Source of the DNA: Andrena cerasifolii | Taxonomy: Eukaryota; Arthropoda; Insecta; Hymenoptera; Andrenidae | Direction: 5' to 3' | Length of the DNA stretch: 64,000 nucleotides | Assembly: GCF_050908995.1 (NCBI RefSeq) | Contig: NC_135126.1 | Coordinates: forward strand, 620,001-684,000 | In this document: positions 1 to 9,207 of the stretch, one piece after another | How the letters are laid out: every line of letters starts with the position of its first letter | Position numbering within the stretch: the first letter of the stretch is position 1 | The notes under the pieces: generated by a model | The model's input: the letters and a program-made list of their open reading frames with translations, nothing else | Databases searched by the model: none | What the model was told of the DNA's origin: nothing | Translations under genes and position numbers: made by a program

Positions 1-836
1 ATCTTATTAATAACATTAGAAAATCGCAGTACAGAAGATTCGATATTATTAACTGCTGAAGGTGCTCTTAAATTCTTATTTAGCAATTTAGAAAAATTGT
101 ATACTGAATTAAGTACCTAATGATTTTCTTGTGCCTATTAAAGAAGAAATATAGAAAAGAGGAGATAAGACTATTGTATCCCGTATAATATTTTTCATTT
201 AACAGCCAAGATAAATATACATAAAACGTGAAAATATAACAGTAACAGATTATGCCACAAAAAAGAAACAGATTCGCTGACGCTACATTAGACGCATTGT
301 GCTATTTAAAAATAATTTTTAAAACCAAACAACAATGTTTTGCTTTGTACAAATTTTGTATTAACTAAATAAATTTACCAATTACATTTAATATCTATTT
401 TTTCATTTGCGCAAGTTTTGCATAAATTAGACAGGAATAATCGTTTAGTTAAAGTTTTCTTGTGTTTTTGATAAATATTATCAACATTACGCCAAAAATA
501 TAATTTTTGCAATATTTTTTTTCAATTTCTCGAGAATTCTCGAGAATTCTCAAGAAATATGATCTGATTTCTGATTTCTCGAGAAACAAAAAATATGGAG
601 AAATCAGGAACACTAATTAGCACTATATTGTTTAAGCAAACTCTTAAACTGTATACAGCAATAAAAGAGATTTGTAAAGAAGTCCGAGCTGTGAAATGTA
701 AATCCACAAACTCTAACAACTAGAAAATAAAACAAAATTATGTTAAACGATTGCATTAAAAATGCACTAAAAACTAAAAAAATCTTTTCTTGTACTACGC
801 AGGATATTTCATAACAAAATATGAATCAATTTGATG
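1..836. other. AT-rich stretch, no gene seen
   Basis: AT-rich DNA without a convincing reading frame. At 527-590 there is a short run of repeated CTCGAGAATT-type palindromic words. The only longer open frame (522-719, minus) is low-complexity and matches nothing I recognise. No element boundary is visible before the foldback that begins at 841. Confidence 0.5.
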
Positions 837-840
837 TAAT

Positions 841-2245
841 CGACGTGCGTTACGAAAAGTAGCACGTTTCAGTTTGCCACGAAAAGAAGCACATTCCATC
901 GTTTTTGACGAATATTAGTACGTTTGGTCTTCCGCCGCGAAGACTAACACATTTGACTGCTTCGCCACGAAGAATAGCACATTTGAGAATTTGTGGCAAA
1001 AATGAACACATTATCCAGTTTGGCCACGCAGAATAGCACGTTTTGGATTATATTGCAGACTGCAGAAACTATCGCGTTTCAGCGCGTGGTCAGTTTAAAA
1101 GAAGGCTATACTTCCGAATGGCCCCAGTAGCCGATCGACACGAGGTTTGAGGGAAGGGGTGGGGAGGGTGTATGAACCCTAAATCTAAAATTGTTGCTTC
1201 GGGAATTTATTAGTTTCCGAGATATTAATAAAAAACTTTTAGTATATCTGTCGACTTATTCCGACATAACGCATTCCACTTTCCACCTTGTCGCGGGTAT
1301 TAGTATTGGTTGGGGCTAAATCAGTGCAGGGGGTGCGCGCCCGCTTGCGGGCGCGTAAAGCATAGTAGCGTACCGATGTGAGTTTGGAGATTTGAACCAG
1401 CAACTTGCGCATGCGACCCATCCTACTATATAAGGTTGTTATTCCACTGGTAGTCAATATTCTAGGGGGTGATTCTACAGGCCAAAATAAGACGAAAATA
1501 TAGAATACAATTTTTTAATATCGCGCTTCGTTTTCGAGAAAATTGATTTTAAATTTCAGCTAAATACGCGTGCCTTTCCGGCGCCTGAGGAGCACGCTGA
1601 GGTAAGCGAAACGCGTCTAGCAGATCGTAAAACAGTTTGAGGGGACGGGAGGGTCGCCGGGTAGGGGTGCCTGCACCTACGATCAAAACAAATTTAAAAA
1701 AAAAAATAACAATAATTTTTTATTAATATTTTGGAAACTAATAAATACCCGAAGCTACAATTTTAGATTTAGGGTTCACACCCCCTCCCCACTCCTTCCT
1801 CCAAACCTCATCTCGATTGGCCACTGGGGCCATTCGGAAGATTATCCTAAAAGAATTCAATTGTTGAAAATAGTGTTTAATAAATAATAATTCCATCTAG
1901 TCTCCAAAAGACAATACATATGAAAATTTTAATCTACATAATTTAAGTACTGTATTTTAATGTTTAATAAATTACCGACCTAGTACTAAATAAAAATCCC
2001 GTCGGTGACTCAAACGTGTTAGTTTTCGTAGTGAAAAACCAAACATGCTATTTTTCGTACCCATCCATCCAAATGTGCTGTTTTTCGTCGCTAGAAACGG
2101 AACATGCTACTTTTCGTGGCAAACCGCTCAAACATGCTAGTTTTCGCAGCGAAAACCGAAGCGTAATAGTTCTCGCGACAACGAAGACAAACGTGGTGTT
2201 CTTCGTAAAAAAATTGAAACGTGCTACTTTTCGTAACGCACGTCG
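841..2245. mobile_element. Foldback element with 4-bp TAAT duplication
   Basis: Large inverted-repeat element. The left end CGACGTGCGTTACGAAAAGT is mirrored by the right end (2226-2245), and both flanks carry TAAT (837-840 and 2246-2249), a 4-bp direct duplication. The terminal ~220 bp of each arm is built from degenerate units of about 36 bp around CCACGAAGAATAGCACATTT. The two arms differ in unit sequence but agree in pattern. Sola and Chapaev transposons make 4-bp duplications, so one of these may supply the transposase, but no coding sequence is present. A 96-bp relative with the same termini lies at 30099-30194. Confidence 0.75.
1085..1860. repeat. Second inverted repeat nested inside the foldback
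   Basis: Inside the element at 841-2245, sequence at about 1085-1240 recurs inverted at about 1690-1860. Shared words include GAATGGCCCCAGT against ACTGGGGCCATTC, and AATCTAAAATTGTTGCTTC against its inverted relative. The core (about 1465-1680) starts GGGGGTGATTCTACAGG and resembles the left half of the MITE at 14388-14714, which suggests a further insertion. The ORF on the minus strand at 1239-1457 falls in this non-coding core. Confidence 0.6.
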
Positions 2246-2249
2246 TAAT

Positions 2250-3205
2250 GCTGTTTGTCAAAACGAGCCATCGTTTTTTAATAATTTGAGTTTAAAGTTT
2301 TGCACGTTAGGAGTATAAGTTCGAATACGTAAGCAATCTTCTTAATCAGCGGTTGTAGCTGCGGCGGTAAAGTGTTCGTCTACGGTGCTACAGGTCGCAT
2401 AGGTTTCAATCTCCCTGGGGTAAAAGAATTTTCTATGAGAAAAAGCCGGTATATACAGTTATTTTTATTTTTAGCCCTACTGCCCCAAACGTTGCGGGAC
2501 CGTTGCTGTAAAATCTCCGAAACGTTGCGTGTCCAGTGCTGTAAAATTCCGAAACAATGTTGCAGAAATATCTCCTGCAATGTTGCACAGGGGTGGACAT
2601 AGCAATTTACTTGTAACGTTTCGGGAACATTCCGTGCAACGTTTCAAATGTTGCACCGCAACGTAACTGAGACATTCCTGCAACAAAGTGTGCTATAGGA
2701 AAAGGTGGATGGTGTTATAAGATGTCAATGGGAACAGAGTATTGCAAAACAGGAATAAGAACTTTGAAGGGAAGATATAACTGTTGATGCCAACAGATAT
2801 TGTTAGCAATTGAAGTAATTGAGTAATACTTACATGTGGAGGGTTCAGAAGCTAATCAGTTTAATTTTCCCTGAAAATAAGTTACGCCAGTTTAAAAAAA
2901 CTCTTTATTGTTAAAACTTGATAAATTAAGTCACTACATTCATGCGTAAGCCATAAATGGCGGTACTTATATTGATCACGGAAATTCTAGGCAAAATTTT
3001 ATTATTCAGAGGACAAACAGCGTAGATTTCGGTTTTAATGCTAATGGACTTACACTGATTGACTTCTGAATTCTCTATACATTTATAAAATTGGAAAGTT
3101 TGTAATCTACAAATAGGAAGGGGTTCACTTTCCATTATGACAATGTCGAACCATAATATTTAATAGCAACTCCAGAAATAACTTCATGACTCCATTAGGA
3201 AAATA
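2250..3205. other. Spacer with degenerate GTTGC repeats
   Basis: No firm gene. Around 2490-2690 the words AACGTTGC, GTTGCAGAAATATCTCC and TGTTGCAC recur in both orientations, forming a degenerate repeat patch. At 2350-2412 a tRNA-like stretch (AGCTGCGGCGGTAAAG then GGTTTCAATCTCC) hints at a decayed tRNA-derived SINE head, but it cannot be folded into a convincing tRNA. A weak minus-strand coding candidate is listed separately. Confidence 0.4.
2926..3135 (-). CDS. Weak candidate 3-prime coding exon, unknown protein
   Basis: A 69-codon minus-strand frame with three well-spaced cysteines and ordinary amino-acid composition. Its TAA stop is followed about 15-20 nt later by AATAAA (plus strand TTTATT near 2903-2908), the position expected for a polyadenylation signal. 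About 40 bp further on (2838-2882) a TTATTTTCAG acceptor and a CAT|GTAAGT donor bracket a 42-bp segment. I do not recognise the protein, and these signals can arise by chance in AT-rich DNA. Confidence 0.15.
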   Translation of the reverse strand: MESEPLPICRLQTFQFYKCIENSEVNQCKSISIKTEIYAVCPLNNKILPRISVINISTAIYGLRMNVVT

Positions 3206-5153
3206 ACACTAGTTTACAAAATGAAATAGATTTCATGTACATTTGATGAGAGGTAATTTTTCTTTTGGATTTTTTGTCGCTGAATTCGCAAAGCAAGGTT
3301 AAATTTTTTCTATGGAACAGTTTTTAAAATATTGTGATTTTTTCAATTTTTTTTTACCTCTTTTCACTTTAAAAACCATATCCGGAGTTAAATGTGCCCG
3401 ATTTGGTCGTTCTTGGTACCAAATGAAAGACATTGAAATGATGAACAAATATGTATAATGGGATCTTTAATTGATTAAGTGGTTCAAAAGATACTGATGA
3501 AAATAGTCCACATTTAAAAAAAAAATTAAATTTTTGAGCTTATTCTGTGGCCACGGAAAAATAGAAACCAATAAAGAAAACGTCCGGTTTCTCTTCATAC
3601 GCGTAAAGCTGATACTTTTACGCAAAAAATAACACCAACCAGAAGTAAATCGACCGAAAAATGACAAAGTTATTAGCGATTGAGTGAATAAATCCAAATC
3701 CCACATTTTGACATGTGGCCATGCCGGCAACGTTTTTTTTTGTTCTCACGTTGAACGCCACTGCTACATCTCTATAACATTGAGTGAAATTATTTCATTG
3801 CTTTCGCCGAAATGGCTAAAAGAATACGAGAATTCCAGTGCGTAAACGATCCGAACAATTTCTGTTACGTGTGTGGTAATTTTGTTCCCGGGGCAAATAG
3901 ACGTGGTTTCACGGATTCATTACAACAAAATTACATTGCATTTTGCATTTTTGTTTTTCCTGTGTTTGTACACAGGATGGCGTTTCAAGCATTTTTGCTT
4001 ATATTGCCCAACGAACTATAGTCCCATTTTTTTTTCTCTCTCTCCTCTCTCCTTCGGGTCCCAGCAGCAGCAGCGCACCGGGAAAAGGTGGTCACCCATC
4101 TTTCCCCAGTACACCACCCGTGATGCTTAAACTTCGGTGATCTAACGAGAACCGGTGTTTTCCATCACGGCTACGGCCGGTGGTCTACAATAAAATTATC
4201 TGCAATATTTTGGAATAGCACCTGCAACTTTTTATAAGAGGTGGGCACGAAATAAAGTGTGTTTATCGTGTCATATAACTCTTACCGCGTGGGGTTCTGG
4301 TTCAAAGTAAGTTTAAATATACAATTGTTGATGGTTTCATATGAACATGTCATGAATAACGTGAATTTTTATTCCAAATTATACGATACATAAAATTCGG
4401 TGTACCGATGATATGGAGAGAGCCGCTCTGCGATACGATAGATTGTTACTTTTGCCTGAGCAACTCGACTGGTTTTGGTAGAAATACCAAATGGGTTTAT
4501 GCGGCAGTAGCAAGAGCAAGAGCCAAAACTATTTATAAAATAATCTAAAGAATAAAGTTCGGTTCTTTCGTATGTTTTTTTACAATCAAAATTCTGTTGT
4601 TTTATTCAAAACGAAATTCAGTTTTCGCTGTAGCAGTGGCGTTCAACGTGAGAACAAAAAAAAAAACGTTGCCGGCATGGCCACTTGTCAAAATGTGGGA
4701 TTTTGATTTATTCACTCAATCGCTAATAACTTTGTCATTTTTCGGTCGATTTACTTCTGGTTGGTGTTATTTTTTGCGTAAAAGCCGGACGTTTTTTTAT
4801 CGGTTTCTATTTTTCCGTGGCCACAGAATAAGCTGAAAAATTTAATTTTCTTTTAAATGTGGACTATTTTCATTAATATCTTTTGAACCGCTCAATCAAT
4901 TAAAGATTCCATTATACATATTTGTTCATCATTTCAATGACTTTCATTTGGTACCAAGCACGACCAAATCGGGCACATCTAGCTCCAGATATGGTTTTTA
5001 AAGTGAAAAGAGGTCAAAAAATTGAAAAAATCACAATATCTTAAAAACTGTTCCATAGAAAAAATTTTAACCTTGATTTTCGAATTCAGCGGGAGAAAAT
5101 CCATAAGAGAAGGCACCTCTCATCAAATGTACATTTTCAGTGTAAACTAGTGT
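3206..5153. mobile_element. Long-TIR element (~540-bp arms)
   Basis: The left arm (3206-3768) and right arm (about 4630-5153) are inverted copies with scattered substitutions and small indels. The outer ends read ACACTAGTTTACA and TGTAAACTAGTGT; the inner ends share GTTCAACGTGAGAAC. The arms contain matching open frames only because they are copies of one another. The ~860-bp centre carries the protein fragment at 3812-3919, a CT-rich tract and no transposase. No target duplication is clear, so it may be a long-TIR DNA element or two inverted insertions. Confidence 0.65.
3812..3919 (+). pseudogene. N-terminal fragment of uncharacterised insect multicopy protein
   Basis: The frame starts MAKRIREFQCVNDPNNFCYV and continues CGNFVPGANRRGFTDSLQQ to about residue 36. 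The Cys-x-(6-7)-Phe-Cys-x-x-Cys pattern is a potential zinc-binding head. From memory, this resembles the start of a large family of uncharacterised, apparently mobile-element-associated proteins that is expanded in insects. After the residues N-Y-I-A-F the sequence becomes low complexity. A TTTGTACACAG acceptor-like site follows at about 3965-3976, but no further exon is recognisable. It is a fragment captured inside the long-TIR element. Confidence 0.4.
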
Positions 5154-5496
5154 AATTGAACATCCAATCAGGAACACGAAACACCTTTATTTCTTTTAAT
5201 TATTCGCTTAACACCGACGTTAATGATGCCTGTGTTATTATTTCTTTCCTCCACTTTCTAAACTTCCTACCTTCTACAATCAAAAATCCTTTGGATACCG
5301 TAAGATTGAAACAAACTTGGCCCAGCCTAGGAAGAAACGCAAACGGTATTCAGGCTGAAAGAACCGGCGATAACTTTTTCCTAGTATTTAAACGAGAGAA
5401 ATTACTTTCTTTGAAACAATACGACGGGCCATCGGTTATTCAGAACGTTCTTGGTGAAAAAGCCACGTACACTCGGAGGCCCGTGCAAGAACTTAA

Positions 5497-6366
5497 CCCT
5501 CTAGTGCATAAATTTTTAATTCAGTTGGAAAAATTAGACTAGTCTAATTCGGGGATGAAAAGACCGAATCCGGTGTCTGTTTTCAATCTTGAGGTCGTCT
5601 GGGCGCCCCAGGGCAGCCTTCTGGGTCACCGCCTTAAGGCGGGATCATGTAGCAAGTACAAAAAATGTAGTTTTTTTTTTTATAAAATAAATACTTTATT
5701 TTTAATGAAAAACTATGAAAAAATGTTTAAAAAAATATAAATTTATGATATAATAGAGAATTATTTTATTGTGTATTGTGAAATTTAACAAAGTAGTTAA
5801 TATTTCGTAATAATTTTTTTCAGTACTTTTTGAGATTTTTGTGAGCATACAAATAAAGGCTGTGGCTTTATTATAATAGTATGATATGATATATGTGTGT
5901 ATATAGGTGCCAAATTTCATGAACAAAGAGCGAAAAGGTGCACAAGTAAAATTTTCAAGCATCAATTATTAGGGTGATAAACTAACACCCTGACTAACTT
6001 AGGATGATCCACTAACAGGATACCGCCTTAAGGCGGCTACCGGCCAAGCCTCACTTCACAGGTGTAAATTATTTTTTGCTTTCAAATCTTTATTCCATTC
6101 GATAGATCACTACACAAACTACTTACCAATATTTTTTTTTAGCTGCACGGTGTCGGGAAATATTTTATTCGATTTTTTTACTTTCACAAATAATTTTCGC
6201 AGCATGCTTAGCTCAAAAATGCTCTTCGAACTAGATTAAAAAAATTAAACTAGATAGTGGCAATACTTTTAAGGCTGGCAACTGAGAATTCTGATAAAAA
6301 ATTATAGGCGCCCAACTCCTGGATTAAACAGGTGCCCACCTTAAGGCAGGCGTATGCACTAGAGGG
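5497..6366. mobile_element. piggyBac-type MITE with TTAA duplication
   Basis: Perfect 14-bp terminal inverted repeats (CCCTCTAGTGCATA at 5497-5510 and its complement at 6353-6366) are flanked by TTAA on both sides (5493-5496, 6367-6370). This is the piggyBac hallmark: TTAA target and CCC...GGG ends. Inside are two exact palindromes CCGCCTTAAGGCGG (5629-5642, 6023-6036) and an imperfect one (6337-6350), which could be subterminal transposase-binding sites. The 870-bp element has no coding capacity. It interrupts a plus-strand open frame (5156-5542) whose downstream part is therefore accidental. Confidence 0.85.
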
Positions 6367-6370
6367 TTAA

Positions 6371-7625
6371 TGCAGCAAGTGCGATCCCACTAATTAATAC
6401 TGTTGGAATGTGTACAACGATGGACTGTTCCTGGAGTTGAAGTGTCAGGGACTTTGGGGACCCGGTGACTTGTGAGTTTTCCTTTCAGTCGCTACAGGAG
6501 ACCCAAAAGAGGGGAAAACGGTCTTCTCGACCCCTGCGCTTCTCAGTCCGAGAAAACCCTCCAAACGGTTAACTTGCATCGCGCTAAAGACTATTCTTTC
6601 CATTACTTTTAGTTTAAGTATTACGCAGTTCTTATTATTATTATACTGACGAGCGACTGTGTAACTTTTATTTTCTTAAATAAATAAACATTATATTCTA
6701 ACAAATACTAATTTAACATCGATTACAAATAGTCAATACCTAAATGCAATTACAGATTTTGATTGCCTCATAAAATGTAATTACTGTCGCTCCGTAAGTA
6801 TTTAAATTAATAAACCAAATTGCACGCACCGTAAAGAGTAATACAGCATTAAATAATAATTACCCATCGATCCACTGTCCAGGTCACAAAAGGCACAAAA
6901 AATGGCGCAACGAAGTTTTAGCACGTAAGAAAATGCGCATTGCCAAATTTCAGTCCAGAGGGGAAGAGTCGAGTTCATTTAGAGCCGATCTCATTCGGCG
7001 GACGAACTTTTTTCAATCGTCTCGGTTGTCTTGCAGCCTTACGATCATTCCCGAGGTACTCCGCGAAAGGATTATGCGAGCTCGCCGTATCTTGGAATTC
7101 CCAAACGTGGCGGTCGGCCTTAGCAATTCTCTGAACGACTCGCTCTTCCGTCGATTCTTTAGAACTTGGACGTTTGTCTCGCTCTCTTTCCTTTTTCTTT
7201 CGACTCCCTGCACCACCCCCCTCCCCCCAACCGTTCGACCCCTTTTTTTCCCCTCGTCTCGCTTCCTCAAGACGTCGAGACGAACTCTCGAAATTTCCGG
7301 AGTTTCTCTTGCGGGGAAGAGCCGGTTCCGCACTCCTAATTCCGCCAAATTAAACCCGCCTTTGGGGGTCGCATTTCTAAGAACAGTTTCACACTAGCGA
7401 TTCTCACGCGACAAGTTTGTCAGCACAGGTGAGTCTTGACGAACGAGGAACAGTTATAAAATTACTCGTAACGATTTAATGGGTCATGCCCAGTTAGCAG
7501 GCGAGGATGAACGTTATTTTCGGGAATTTTTTGTGGAAAATCTAATGAATATTTTTTGCAACTCTTTGCGTATTTTAGAACTGCATATATTCGACAACTC
7601 TCGGTGACTTTGTTATAGAAAAATA
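6371..7625. other. Unique stretch, possible transcribed segment, no gene recognised
   Basis: 6371-6900 shows no recognisable feature. 6900-7440 is GC-richer and CT-rich and carries overlapping open frames on both strands (6933-7397 plus, 7013-7348 minus), none resembling a known protein. A strong donor-like CAG|GTGAGT occurs at 7429-7436. This could be an exon or 5-prime untranslated region, but nothing else supports it. Confidence 0.3.
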
Positions 7626-7629
7626 TTAA

Positions 7630-9203
7630 GGGGTGATTCTGGTTAGCGCGCCGATAAATTCAGCGATTTTCAGGAATTTATCGCGAAGACAGGAATTATA
7701 GTAATGGAATAAAACTATTTTTCTATTTATTAAACTACATTTCTACAACAAATAAAAAATATAAAAGTAATAAAATTATTGATTTAAAATAATTTTGCAG
7801 ACGATTTTGATAGCATGCTTAAAAATTCATGCTTCGCTCGTGCAGGTGATTTCAGCAGTTGGACTTATCGGAATCCAAAAATACAAACAGATTCTTGATC
7901 AGTATGACTGTCGCTATCGCCCGAACTAGAATAAATGATTTATCCTTAAAATTAACCAAATGGCGGGCAAAATACAAGAATCAATGTATTTCGGCTGTGT
8001 TTTATGTGCTATTTTCGATTTTAAAAGTAGGTTAGACTCTACAGAAATACTTGGTTGTAGTACCGGCCAGAGGCATAGGTGTGTAGAATAAGCAGTTCAA
8101 TTTATAAAGCGATCGGTTCGATAGATTTTCAGATTTTACCTGCGCCATGTGAAAAATTGACGTTTCGAGAAAAACGTGTTCAAAGTTTTCATCTATAGAG
8201 GCGCAGCCTCTTAGGAATGTCCCAATTTCTGCTCATTTAAGAGGTTACTCGTCAGAAAGGAGGTGTAAAAAATTTGTTTGCGATCAAAATTTGCAGAGTA
8301 ATTGAATAATTCTTTAATAATAAATCAACCAGTCAAAAACTATTTAAGAAAGATATTTCAAGATGTTTAACTACTAGTAATTTATAATTAAATATAATGC
8401 TCTAAATTTCCGTATTTTTGCTCGCGAGAAATAGCGATGTACGTATTTCTACTCACCATTTGTACTAATTTCTGCTCACAAAATATGTTGCCTTTTCAGG
8501 GTAAAATAAGTTACACCTTTTATGGAAATGTTTTATAACACAGCAGTGAAGCATAAAATAATGATAAACAAAAAATAAAATGCTTTCGAATAGAAATAGA
8601 GGTTGCAGCATATATTGAATTGTGAGGTTATGTTACTAAAATTTTGGTGAGTAGAAATGCGGACATGACGGTGATTCACTTGACACTAAACCTAATCGCG
8701 TTTTCTGCTTAAAAAAATTAAAAATAGTTCAAAAATCTACATCCAGAGCACAATACGGTATCTGTTTTTATTATTAAATAAGAACTTTTACTGTAAAAAC
8801 TATTTTCTGCCCAATTATCGAATACCAATAGTGATCCTGTTTCTTACCAGAACCAGCTAAAACACGGTCGAAAAATCATGTGTCTTTCATTTTAAAAGTT
8901 TTTCGTTGCTTATGCTGCACTTTGATTAGCCCCAACCTCGTGAACACTCGCATAAATTTTCAAATAATTTAGAATTATTTTGTTGCAACTATAGTACAAA
9001 CGTAACGCTTATAAGAATAAGAAAAATACGAAATGAGCAGAAATGGGGACTTGAGCAGAAATTGGGACATTCACCTTATGTAGAAGCTAAAATAATTGGA
9101 ATTTTTCAATGAAAATTTAACAGTGCATTCTTGAGGATACGTACTTTCGAAAAATGTTTTAAAAAAATCGATTTTTTCAAACCTTCTAACCAGAATGACC
9201 CCT
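7630..9203. mobile_element. TTAA-flanked element, GGGGTGATTCTGGTTAG ends
   Basis: GGGGTGATTCTGGTTAG at 7630-7646 is mirrored by CTAACCAGAATGACCCC at 9187-9203 (one mismatch), and both ends abut TTAA (7626-7629, 9204-9207). The 1.57-kb interior has no transposase but contains a second inverted-repeat element (8211-9079). Related solitary right ends appear at about 9624-9640 (ATATGACCCCTTGG) and 10500-10520 (GGTATAACCCCTTAA). Confidence 0.65.
8211..9079. mobile_element. MITE with GAATGTCCCAATTTCTGCTC ends, nested
   Basis: GGAATGTCCCAATTTCTGCT (from 8214) is mirrored by AGCAGAAATTGGGACATTC ending near 9073. The word ATTTCTGCTCA or its complement recurs several times inside (about 8440-8480, 8640-8660, 9031-9058). 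This reiteration of a short terminal word resembles the TAGGG-type MITEs further right. No coding sequence. Confidence 0.6.
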
Positions 9204-9207
9204 TAAA

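Noticed and set aside
2350..2412. tRNA gene or tRNA-derived SINE
   Set aside because: Box A- and box B-like words are present but no acceptor stem or clover-leaf can be formed, and no SINE tail is visible.
6933..7397. 154-codon frame followed by CAG|GTGAGT
   Set aside because: Low-complexity Ser/Pro/Leu-rich translation and an equally long opposite-strand frame; the donor-like site alone is not evidence of an exon.
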